A stretch of DNA of 64,000 nt, from contig OY848931.1 in the NCBI GenBank assembly GCA_963693285.1, positions 2,758,144-2,822,143 on the forward strand, in the 5' to 3' direction. Origin of the DNA: Xestospongia muta. Lineage: Eukaryota; Porifera; Demospongiae; Haplosclerida; Petrosiidae. Positions 13,801 through 21,902 of the stretch are shown in pieces (within the stretch, counting starts at the first letter, position 1; each line of letters starts with the position of its first letter). Under the pieces are notes generated by a model. It was not told the origin of the DNA. It did no database searches and saw nothing but the letters and a program-made list of their open reading frames with translations. The translations under genes were made by a program, and so were the position numbers.

Positions 13801-16800
13801 CCTGCTGAGTGTTGTTCCACCCACAGAACATAGCATTATGAGGGCAATGTGAAGAGTTATGTTCTTTGTCATGACAATTGTAGCATTCTAAATTCTTCTT
13901 TCCTCTTTCTGTCCTTCTACTACCTAAGCTTCCATTTTCAGTACTAGTCGTTGTCAGTAGGCCAGCTTTCTTAGTAGTAGAACAATCCTTTACCTTATGT
14001 CCAGGTTTACTGCATCCATGACACAACCCACATGCTCCTCCAGGCTTTCTGTTACATGAGTCAAGTCAGGGTCCTCTGACCTGGAAGTAATCATTGGGAT
14101 TCGAAGTGTCTTGATCAACTGCTTTATCATTAGCTTGTCCTTCATTGCTTCCACGTCATCACATCTCTGCATCCATTTATCCATCAAATCACTTAATCTC
14201 GCTGCAAACTCTTTGCTTGTTTCTCCTTGATTTCTCCTGGCTTGTCTGAACCGTTTTCAGTAGTTCTCCTCATTCACACAATAACATTTCAGGATTGCCG
14301 CTTTCAACTTTTTTTAATGTCCTTTGCATCATTGGGTGTCAAGTCCTACACATGCTTGTTGAGGTCGACCTATAAGCTGAGATGCCTGCCAGCTTGAATG
14401 ACTATTGGGGTTGTGGTACCTCGTATGCTTCCATCAACTTCTCGAATGTAGTTATGTATGCTTCAATGTCATCCTCTTCCATTAACTTGGTCACCTTTGC
14501 CTCTTTCTATGTCTCATACGTACTACAAGACTCTAGACCACCTTCTCCATTTCCTTAAAATTCTTTCCACCAGCTTCTGTAATAGCTCCATTTGCTGTCT
14601 AGTCTCTTCTTGCCTTTTTCGTTCCACTTGTAACTCTATTTCTTTCCTGCATTGTTCTTCCTTTCTTTGCTCCTGGTCCTCGGCCAAGTCCCTTTCACAA
14701 GCCATTCTGTCTTCAATAAGTGCCTGCAACACTTAACTAAGATCCACTGACAAGACTTTTGCTTCAGATCCATACTTCTTGTATCTCCTTCCATAAAGAG
14801 TCGTCATACATCACAAACTTAGGTGGTTCTGTATTTATGTGTCTTGTTACTTCTGCTACGACTGATCCCACCACTGCTACCAAATGTGGAGTATTCTAAA
14901 TTGGTAGAGTTAAATTTATTATATAGAAAGAACTGGAGTAACTCTCTTTACAAAAATCAACTTGCTTTATATAATGGTACAACATGTGACATAGAAAGTT
15001 CTAGCAATAACAGAAAAAAACCACATAACAAGAAAGTTCTGGGAGATAACAGAACAGCACCTATGTATACAAAGTTACCACAATACATAAACAAAGAAAT
15101 TTCTACTTCATCACACATGCCTGATAATGCTGCTATACAACTTGACGCCATGGTATATATATATAGTCTATTATCAAGCCTGACTGACCTCTTTCCTGAT
15201 GCATGTGAAGAATCTAGAAAAGATCACCAGTGATTATGTTTCCATTGACCAATCACATTTTGCTACCCAAATTCTGGTTAGAAATCTATACATAGGTGAC
15301 AGGTAGTAGAATTTGTTGTTGGCTGTCTGATATCAGGCTTTTGCAAAGTAGACAAAGCTCTTTGATTCTTGTTATCTAAGGAAGACTGTGTCATATTCGT
15401 ACCCATATTTTTTAAGTCTTTTAATCTTTATGTGTAGCCAAATATGCATTCAAAATCGAGATTGTTTGTTGCTAGTGTATATACAGCTTTTTTGTAAGTA
15501 ATTTCAATTTTACCATGTCTTTTGCCAGACTTTTCTTGTGTATCAGTAAAGAGGATGTCATAGTTCAATATACTACTATTACTGATACACTTATACCCAT
15601 TTCAGCGAGAATGGATAAAATTTAATTTGGACAAAGTGGGTTACATGAATAAGTAACACAGGGCATATTTCATTTACAGGGATACTTGACATTGAGAGTA
15701 TCATAAGGAGTTGTTAGGAAAAAATTAATAGAGGGAAGGGTTGGTTAAAGACAATTAAATTTTATCATGTAGAGGGTTGGAGGGGTGAAGGTCAAAAGAA
15801 TTACATTGGATATGAAGTGTATTATCAGGGGTAAATAAGATACGTAAACAAATTTGTGTAGTAGAAAGAATTAGGGAATTTGGTGTATGTAGAAATTTCT
15901 TCACTAATTAACTTTTATATTATGTAGATGTCAGTATGTTGTCATCAGGCAATTTCATTGCATAAAGAATCAACCGAAGCACTACAATCCACAGTGGATA
16001 ACAGTGTCAAGGTATAGTTGTGAACCTTGTAGTGAATTAATTACATCTTGAAGTTAAAGTGTAATGTGTAAATGAAAATATTGACAATAACTGTTTGGTT
16101 AAACCATAAAGGCAATTAACCCAACCATGCAATGTTTTAAAGACATGTCATCAGATTTCCAAAACTAATTCCATTAAGTGTTAGCTGTCTAGACCTATTT
16201 TGGTTCACTTGTTAAAACCAAACTTAATATTATAATAAAATCTGACACAACCCAGTATATTGGGCTAGTTGACAGCATTAATTAATATTGTTCTGTGCAT
16301 ATACATAACGTTTTCAAGTTCACTGTCTCCATGTATTGTAGGATGACATATAAGGTAATGTATATGCGAGGAGGGTCAATGCCTCTGTATAGTCTTAGTT
16401 GACAGTCCCTCTTTTACCTTAAAGCTAAAATTTACTACAAGAAGATTACATGTCAATTGTCCTTAAGTATAAAATACCATGCAAATTCTTGTATTTTACT
16501 ATCTTGTTGGAGGGGATTTTAGAAATGCCATGCTTGTTTTATTACTGTATGAATTTGTTAACACCAGCATAATCACTATATAAACTCTCCATTTTCTCTA
16601 TTGCTAAGTTAGCCTGGTGTTAGTGATCATCTCTTTAATAAAACAAAATTAAGGGGTTTCCTTTATAATTTCATGTCACTACCCATAATCAGTTTCTATC
16701 AGGTTAAAAGTGTGAATCATCTGAATTTCTACAGATTTGCTAAGTCATATAGTTACTTACAAAATCTCTTCATTTACTTAACTAGGCTATGTATAGTTTC

Positions 16801-16985
16801 TTATCAAGATTTAATGAGCTCTCTGATAATATGAAGCCAATCAAGGAATTGTCAACTCAAATGTATCCTGTTTACTGTATATTGCTCTAATATGTGCATG
16901 TCAGAAATTTGAATTTCCTTAACTAATTATTATCCACAGAAATGAGGTCAATGAAATTTTAAAGAATCTTGAAAAATTAATATGA
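1892..16985 (+). CDS. BORCS6: BORC complex subunit 6-like protein, five exons
   Basis: Five exons join in frame to encode 238 residues: 1892-2284, 7356-7472, 15928-16011, 16786-16862 and 16940-16985 (TGA). Every intron has GT-AG ends; the first three joins are phase 0 and the last is phase 2. Exon 1 encodes a low-complexity acidic N terminus of 131 residues. Exons 2-5 encode an all-helical C-terminal domain that I recognise as the BORCS6 (lyspersin, C17orf59) family, with segments such as LDLEKHSQELGLRLEQ, STVDNSVKAMYSFLSR and NEVNEILKNLEKLI. In animals BORC sits on the lysosome surface and recruits Arl8 for kinesin-driven transport. The protein is shorter than the human one (about 357 residues), mainly in the N-terminal part. 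Introns 1 and 3 are short of genes but introns 1 and 2 (about 5.1 and 8.5 kb) are packed with transposons. The start is the first ATG of the open frame. Family assignment is from recalled conservation. Confidence 0.8.
2752..3480 (+). pseudogene. Degenerate pogo-type DDE transposase
   Basis: In broken frames this reads as the catalytic core of a DDE_1 (pogo/Tigger/CENP-B-like) transposase. It includes a first-aspartate motif (DQTGIHYVPVGSWTM), then QITAVLAGHFLPPQLIY, PYISEKRKELKLLPEHPAL, a second aspartate segment (ending LFDK, via a 1-nt frameshift near 3170) and a LQPLDVSVNKP-like block near 3265. Two conserved tryptophan codons have become stops: TGG to TGA just before DQTG, and TGG to TAG in the NHWANEQTMK segment. 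The N-terminal helix-turn-helix region is not recognisable. It is non-functional here. Family assignment is confident; the subfamily is not. Confidence 0.75.
3542..4495 (-). pseudogene. HIRAN-like + Ulp1-like (C48) cysteine protease, two in-frame TGA
   Basis: One frame of 318 codons runs from ATG 4495 to the stop at 3542, broken only by two TGA codons, after GEKLP and after SLFLQ. The N-terminal ~100 residues (GYHVYQCLW, DPFAVAVLHG, TVGHVPKKIS, DLPQGGLEIPC) resemble a HIRAN-like domain. A lysine-rich linker follows. The C-terminal ~150 residues look like an Ulp1/SENP-type C48 peptidase: catalytic His in GDHWIVAST, Asp in VYDSVY, Gln in KQEGS and Cys in SIDCGLFAIA. The triad is intact. It lies inside the pogo-like element, convergent with the transposase. 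Known C48 enzymes remove SUMO or related modifiers; whether this one served the transposon is inference. Confidence 0.65.
4692..5400 (-). pseudogene. hAT transposase C-terminal remnant
   Basis: On the minus strand this reads as the C-terminal half of a ZBED-like hAT transposase. It contains ELAEELVKILEPFN and SSILPVLYGLLDHLK, then LNPRFKDCVLSKLK in another frame, and finally the dimerisation motif LPATSTPSEQVFSTAGL near 4700-4740. A TAA stop precedes that motif and at least one frameshift lies near 5354. The N-terminal BED finger and the RNase-H-like core are absent. It lies in intron 1 of the BORCS6-like gene. Confidence 0.7.
5401..7355. other. Intron 1 remainder, no feature recognised
   Basis: About 1.95 kb of AT-rich sequence with no domain-bearing open frame, no clear repeat boundary and no RNA gene that I can see. 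It ends with an AT-rich tract and a TTACAG splice acceptor directly before exon 2 of the BORCS6-like gene. Confidence 0.5.
7604..8339 (+). mobile_element. hAT deletion derivative with G/C-rich TIRs
   Basis: The left end (CATAGGAGGCTCATGGGG, then GGGGCTAGAGCCCCCCC) is an imperfect inverse of the right end (GGGGGGCTCCAGCCCC to CCTACGCCTATG). Both inner edges abut AATATT. Flanking octamers TATAACTA and TATTAGTA agree at 6 of 8 positions, compatible with an aged 8-bp hAT duplication. Inside is only the C-terminal piece of a ZMYM1/TTF-type hAT transposase. Runs of C and G inside the arms can fold into hairpins. It sits in intron 2 of the BORCS6-like gene. Confidence 0.65.
7690..7915 (+). pseudogene. 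C-terminal fragment of ZMYM1/TTF-type hAT transposase
   Basis: A short plus-strand frame contains TYLQATMTEKRLNNCLVLHV and ITNECDLVEIAKEFV. I recognise these as the extreme C terminus of the hAT transposases related to ZMYM1 and TTF-type zinc-finger proteins, where the family shows a TMTxxRLN...LHVHK block. No catalytic residues are present. It is the relic carried by the TIR-bounded element at 7604-8339. Confidence 0.55.
8432..8935. repeat. Degenerate ~95-105 bp tandem repeat
   Basis: A phrase close to CTGGACTGATTTxxATGTCCTGTGG followed by AATCCT recurs near 8435, 8500, 8593, 8652, 8757 and 8851. Other shared words are TACTAGAGAATCCTAT, TAGGACTC and CTGTACAxGAAACATCC. Spacing is mostly 90-105 bp. 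Copies differ by many substitutions and small indels, so this is an old array. It ends next to a short GT/AT microsatellite. Confidence 0.55.
8941..9540. other. Intron 2 spacer, no feature recognised
   Basis: AT-rich intronic sequence between the tandem repeat and the hAT remnant, with no coding or repeat signal that I can support. Confidence 0.4.
9541..10842 (-). pseudogene. ZBED-type hAT transposase, N-terminal two-thirds
   Basis: Reading from 10842 down, the sequence starts with a hAT-like terminus (CTAGGGTTGGGAGG on the minus strand). A BED zinc finger follows, with CRSCGKSVSAKGGNT and LSHLREHHPDLY supplying the Cys2 and His2 ligands. Then comes an RNase-H-like core with YFSATTDMWTS, TVHSIDNEW, FEDHTGQNLSEAV and AITTDNGSNIV, the last holding the conserved DNG. 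The frame shifts between the BED part (10226-10753) and the core (9541-10128). Similarity stops after AEDRKN near 9550 and the dimerisation domain is missing, so this is a 3'-truncated dead copy in intron 2 of the BORCS6-like gene. Confidence 0.75.
10999..11224 (-). repeat. 3' LTR of the retrotransposon
   Basis: This 226-bp copy begins TGTAGAAGATTCC and ends TTTCTAGTTCA on the plus strand, giving TG...CA ends. It aligns along its whole length with 14885-15110, with about 30 differences by eye (roughly 85-87% identity), so the insertion is old. Confidence 0.8.
11387..12586 (-). pseudogene. Retrotransposon reverse transcriptase and RNase H
   Basis: The RT opens near 12580 with NDVISNTPGRTDLVEHHDLT, a typical Ty3/gypsy N terminus, directly after the integrase C terminus. 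Further on are SAWSAPAVLVKKDGTLQL, then DYWHLNG (usually DYRxLN), MPFGLQGASAIFQQLMDKVL and the catalytic box AYLDGVVI, where the second Asp of YxDD is Gly. RNase H follows at 11387-11662 with FILQTDVSNRGVGVVLSQ, YSTVEKEFLTIKLGI and HTDHHALVWLD. Several frameshifts and stops separate the blocks. The YLDG box and the frameshifts mean this copy is dead. Confidence 0.8.
12671..13788 (-). pseudogene. Retrotransposon protease remnant and integrase
   Basis: It begins with an aspartic protease remnant (NILLDTGCSRNLVHQKLV, catalytic DTG). After only a short stretch, integrase-like sequence follows: the zinc-binding part (FYWPTIYRDIAGYC), the catalytic core (MDIVGLLPHSQSGKRYILVL; then GIPDKIVTDQEENYTSKLL with the second Asp; then SPYHLLTNGLVKRFNQSLK, where a conserved H/G-E block is altered), and a C-terminal beta-rich module (KFKPGQQVLVPLP ... 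YIVDMYD). The compression between DTG and the zinc finger suggests an internal deletion. Several frameshifts are present. Confidence 0.75.
13754..14840 (-). pseudogene. Retrotransposon Gag remnant
   Basis: From about 14840 down: a start-like segment, then a charged coiled coil at 14523-14732 rich in E, K, R and Q, then EEDDIEAYITTFEKLMEAYE, typical of gypsy Gag, then decayed sequence. It ends with two zinc knuckles at 13754-14026: CHGCSKPGHKVKDC (complete CCHC) and CYNCHDKEHNSSHC (CCHC spacing). Stops and frameshifts occur throughout. Confidence 0.7.
14885..15110 (-). repeat. 5' LTR of the retrotransposon
   Basis: This copy begins TGTGGAGTATTCTAAA and ends ATTTCTACTTCA on the plus strand. 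It aligns with the 3' LTR at 10999-11224 over the full 226 bp. The primer-binding-site-like sequence lies immediately on its inner side. Confidence 0.8.
15111..15927. other. Intron 2 distal part, no feature recognised
   Basis: AT-rich intron between the LTR element and exon 3 of the BORCS6-like gene. It ends in a TATTATGTAG acceptor. Nothing else is recognised. Confidence 0.4.
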
Positions 16986-17785
16986 TATTTCATTCTTAAT
17001 TTTATAAAATAATAAGAACTAGAGTTTAACATGTCAACTTGAATTCAAAACTGGAATGTCAACATTAAAAATTATTTATAGTTGAAGACATCTTATGTAA
17101 TAAATGACATCCAAGCTCATGTTGAAATACAATCTCTGTACCCATAGTTTCTGTGGTGGATCACTCAATGGAAATTACTTTGTGTTTACACATTAGCCCT
17201 CAATTACCTAGTGTGTGTCTGCCTGTACCAGGCTGTGAACTTTGATCTGCTGTAATTATAACAACCATGACAACACATGATGAATTTAGTGATAACTTCA
17301 TTTTCGCTTGCTGAGTCAGCATCACCACACCAAATTTCCAATATGATGTTGAGTATTCAACTTAAGATAAACAAAAAGCTTTGTGTTGCTATTGATATTA
17401 ATTTTATTACCAAAAAGTGTTGGCAAACAAATTAACAAAGAACACAAAACTAGTATTCAGCATAAATTTATAACTAACACACTAATACAAACATAAGCCA
17501 CCAAAAAAAGTTGAAACACAAGTTTACTCTTAACAAATCATTTAAACACAATGATATTAGAATACAAGCATGTCATCTGTTCTCTCAGCACAATTTTGTC
17601 ATATTGTTTGTTGCCTCATTTACAGTTGTTGAAATGTCAGCATTTAAATCTGTAATAAATGAGACAGTGTTATGATTTGCCTGCAAACTAATCTTATAAA
17701 TCTTTTTAGCATTAATTTAAATAGCCATGAGAGATCACTTTAAATATGTTATGTATTCATTATGATAATTTGTAAATAATAACAA
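16986..17785. other. Convergent intergenic region
   Basis: About 0.8 kb between the stop codons of the plus-strand BORCS6-like gene and the minus-strand ankyrin-Roc-COR-Death gene. An AATAAA lies near 17098 and could serve the BORCS6-like transcript. Minus-strand AATAAA-type words occur near 17401. No gene, repeat or RNA is seen. Confidence 0.5.
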
Positions 17786-18198
17786 TTATGTTGACAAGTC
17801 AACATCATGCATGTATTTGAATTTATTAAAAGTAGATTTGGGTGCTAAAGCAATTCTGTTTTTACCATTTTGAGATAAAAGTTCCTGCACAATGCGATTT
17901 TCATCAATTGCTTTTAGAGCTTCAATGAAGTCTGCTCTGTTAGCATTTCCACCTTTTAACCACTTTACTAACATGCCTTTACGAGATGGTGCGGGTTGAA
18001 AGTGATTGATTACTTTAATATCTTTTATTACAGCATCTTTAACACCCAGGTGTATACCCAAAATTTCCCAGTTATCAATCTCTTTTACAAACTTTACCAG
18101 AGCAGAAAGGTGACACTCATCTAAAAATATATCCATTAACTAAATCAATGTGGAACTGACACAGTTACCTAGTGGTCCATTTGGTAGATTTGAGGTAA
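17786..18198 (-). other. Terminal exon with Death-like domain after an in-frame TAG
   Basis: The exon opens in phase (VTSNLPNGPLGNCVSSTLI), meets TAG at 18142-18140, and continues in the same frame into a Death-domain-like fold: LDECHLSALVKFVKEIDN, WEILGIHLGVKDAVIKDI, MLVKWLKGGNANRADFIEAL. It stops at 17786. Exactly the 21 nt that include the TAG start with GTCAGT and end with TTTAG. An intron that short would be exceptional. Confidence 0.65.
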
Positions 18199-21100
18199 CT
18201 GGGATAACATCTGAATCATGAACTAAAATGTGTGAAATTTATATATAGATTTATTGAGTTATAAATGCCATAATATAACAGAACATTGTTTATATTTGTT
18301 GCTCCCACCTATTTTCTTGTCAATGAGGTCCAAATCTGATTCATCTACAGAAAGTTGTTAAATAAAGTTTAATCACCACAACAAACAAACATGATAGTCA
18401 CATACCATGTTGTTTACTTGCATTGCATCCAGACATGTCAGAGTAGGGATCTACATCAGGACAAAAATGTCAACACTAGATAAGTAACCTTGCCTACTTG
18501 ACTTACCAATTACCCAACAGGTTTGTCTTTCATCATTCAGTTCAAGTGTTGGCAACTGCTTTTCAATGCTGCATCTTATTAAAGGTGGACCATGATCCCA
18601 TGATATAATAACTGGATGCAACTTGTACCCACTGTTGCTGTGCTCTTGTTTACAAGGGACTGTTACTTCAGCTTTGAGTGCTCCTTCATCATATGCCAAT
18701 ATATCAGCACAATCTGATATAGCTTTGCAGATCACTTTGCGCAATTTATAACAATTATTAGTCATGCCATTGAAGTAGACCTCAATCGAGTAGAATCGAT
18801 CAACTATTAGGACGGAACCAAATAAATCTTCAGAATAAAGTAAAACAGCATAACGGAGCTGTCTTGGAAATGCAATTGAACAACTATCTATATCAAATTG
18901 TGGACTTTCTGTTCTACCAACAAGAGCAACTACAACAGCTGGAAATACACCCTACAATTGAAATTGGTGTTATTTGTATTAATTATAACAGAACTAACAT
19001 TGCATGAGTTGCACAAACAATATGTGAAATAAAACATTAAATTTTACAATAATTGTAGATGGGCAGAATAGTTACATTACTCACCTGAGGAACAACTTTA
19101 CTTGCGAAAGTAATAATCATTGGATCACATTTCTTTTGAAAGAGAAAGACATCTTTCTCTTTTACTTGATTTGGTGGCAATACTGCTGGCATAAAATAGC
19201 GCTTAACACTATCAGTTGTTGATAGTGGTGTAATGATATGAAGATATCGAAGCAACATTAAGAAGTCACATTTTGTAAATAGTGAAGAAACAAATGGTAG
19301 GCAAATGTTATCGAGTAAAGATTCATCAAATACTCCAAATTCACGAAATGCTCGCTGGGTGTCTGGTGCTATAGACTTACCCTTGAGTAAAATATCCTCT
19401 AAGGAGTCTACAAATGAAACACGTATCAATGCTGATAGCATGTCAAGGAGATATTGAGGATTAGTGAAGATCACATTATAAAGGACAATTGGAAAATACA
19501 GGAACAAGGCCATGGTATGTAAGTAGGATAATGATTTCAAGACATCATTTTCATCCATTCCAAGACTAACTCCAATACCACAGCAGGTTTTTAACGAGAT
19601 CATTCCATGGTAATCTTGTGACACTTCCTCTTTTAGACGCAATTCAAACATGTACCAACGTACTGGTATGGGTGCAGCGATGCCAATGTCCTTCTGAAAG
19701 GACATAATATGCTGACGAAGAGAAGATGATATTTTTTTTCGATTCCACCAACAAAGATTATCAACAGGAAATATGAGCTCTTTTGGATTACCATTATGGA
19801 AAATAAAATGATCATGAAACTCACTGAGAGTAGAGAGTAGCTGTTCATTCTTTAATTCCAATGGCTCATGCAATCCTCTTTTTGCACCCTTAATCTTGTC
19901 ATAGTAAGTGCCAATAATCATAAAAAGTGGTAAGCTTTTCTTTCCCTTTACAACAACAGCATTTTTAGAAGAAACAATTGAACGCACATAATGTTCTATA
20001 AGTTCTAGGTTGTTCATCTGTAACTCATTGGGTTGATTGAGCAACTTACCATTCAGTGAGTAACTAAAGTGAGGCTTTTCTAAGAAGCTTTCTGTTAACT
20101 TTGTACAGATTATATTTATGTTGTTGCCACGAATAAATGCTCGAGATACATCACCAAATTGCGGCTGACCACCACTGTCTAGAATATTTATCCACGTGTC
20201 TTTATGGCGGTTTTGTGTTATTTTTTGCTTTGCTAAAAGTTTTGTTAATTCCTTAGAATACTGATCAGGATGTGAATTGGTACTGTAAGAAGAGACGATT
20301 TTTGCTGTGCTGTTACTAGAAACTACAGATGACATTGATGTGTTGCTTGAAGAAATACAAAAGCTAGTAGAATCCTTAGTTTCTTTCTCTGCTTGTTTGG
20401 GTTTTGTGGATTTAATTATATCAAAACCCAACTCCATCAATTCATTTGATGTTGGTAACAATAAAGCAGTACTGTGACTTTTTGCATTTTGCTTAGCTGT
20501 CACACTAATGCTCATGCCAGTTTCATCAGTGGTAAAGTCAGGAGGCAATTCTGTAGGTAATGTTGTACCACCAGCAATACCTGAAATAGGAGCATCAATT
20601 TCTTGCTGTGTATTTTGCTCTAGTGCATGAATGGCATCTGAGAGCATCTTTAGCAAGTCAAGGTTAGTAACGTTTTCCCATACTTTTCCTTCATTGTGTC
20701 CAGCTATCCTCTCTATAGCACGTATCGGTCGTGTTGCTAATGCTGTACTGTCGTGAAATTTAGGTGGACTCCAGTTGAAGAGAAGTGATTTGAATGATGT
20801 TTTGCCAACACAAGGTGGTCCCATAAGAACTAATCTCATGTTAGTCAGTCGAACAATGCCTTTGTGTAGGCCACGCTTAAAAAGCCGTTGTAGTGCTGTG
20901 GAAAAAGAAAGAAAAGGAAGTTAGATAGAGGATTCACTAAAATATTGTCTGGTAGTATGTTACCCTTTTACAAAGTAATACTTTTATCGACTATAAATGC
21001 AGTCTTGTAGAGTATTATTACATTTTGTGCTAATAAATAAAAACATATAGTGCCAACATTGTTTATTGGTAATCAATCATGTGCCTAAAAATAATGCTTT

Positions 21101-21856
21101 TGTAATTGGAATTACTATATTCATCAATTGCCATGACTATTGTCATTTAGAGTTTGTATCTTAACATTACTCTGCCACTGTAATATTCACATTTAATATA
21201 GAATAAAATGATGAAAGGAAACAAATGTACAAGTGGTCTAAACTGGTCTTCTAGCATGATTACCCAAATCTAACTCATTAGTTGTAATATGCATTGGCAG
21301 TCACAATATATGGTAGTGATTTCATATGTCTGCTTAGATACAACAATTAACTAAATAAATTAGGCTAAAATGGCTATTTATAGATACATACTTTACATAA
21401 TATAGATAAGAACAAACAGATGACTGTCTGCTAGAAATAAAATGTTCTATTTGACCTTAAACATTTGGTTATTCAAGAACATAGCAACCTAGAAGGTACA
21501 CTGTTCTTTTACTGTACTAACTACTTCAGAATATGTTAAGAAATGGTATCAATAATTTAATAAACATTTTAATTATCTGATATACAATAACTAATGGCAG
21601 TACTATAGGTTTATGCTTGTTGTAACAGTATTACTTTAGTTTAAGGAAAATATGAAACAGACAGAAGATATTAAGCACTTGATCACATAAAAATATTTGA
21701 CAAAAGTTAGAAAATTGACAAAGTAAATTATCCATCGAACTTCCCAAATACCTTCGTCTATTATTAGCTTTGCAATGTTCCGATAGCCCTCTCCTCGAGC
21801 TACTTCAGCTGCAGTCCTACCATCCTGAGTGGAAAATAAACAAAACCTGACTTAAT

Positions 21857-21902
<46 letters not shown>

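Larger units (their letters stand above)
10999..15110 (-). mobile_element. Degenerate LTR retrotransposon, order Gag-PR-IN-RT-RNaseH
   Basis: Two 226-bp direct repeats bound 4.1 kb of minus-strand pol-like sequence. Reading 5' to 3' on the minus strand the domains are Gag (coiled coil, then CCHC knuckles), aspartic protease, integrase, reverse transcriptase and RNase H. The domain sequences are Ty3/gypsy-like, yet integrase precedes RT, which is the Ty1/copia order. That combination is known for Gmr1-type elements. Just inside the 5' LTR (below 14885) the minus strand starts TTTGGTAGCAGTGGTGGG, a plausible primer-binding site. Just inside the 3' LTR (above 11224) it is purine-rich (GAAGAGGATAGGAATGGGA), a plausible polypurine tract. 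Frames are broken many times. No target duplication is clear. Confidence 0.85.

Noticed and set aside
14823..15233. 136-codon plus-strand frame over the 5' LTR
   Set aside because: It runs antisense across the LTR boundary and matches no domain.
18140..18160. A 21-nt intron removing the TAG before the Death-like domain
   Set aside because: Far below any usual intron size; kept only as a possibility in the finding, not used in the gene model.
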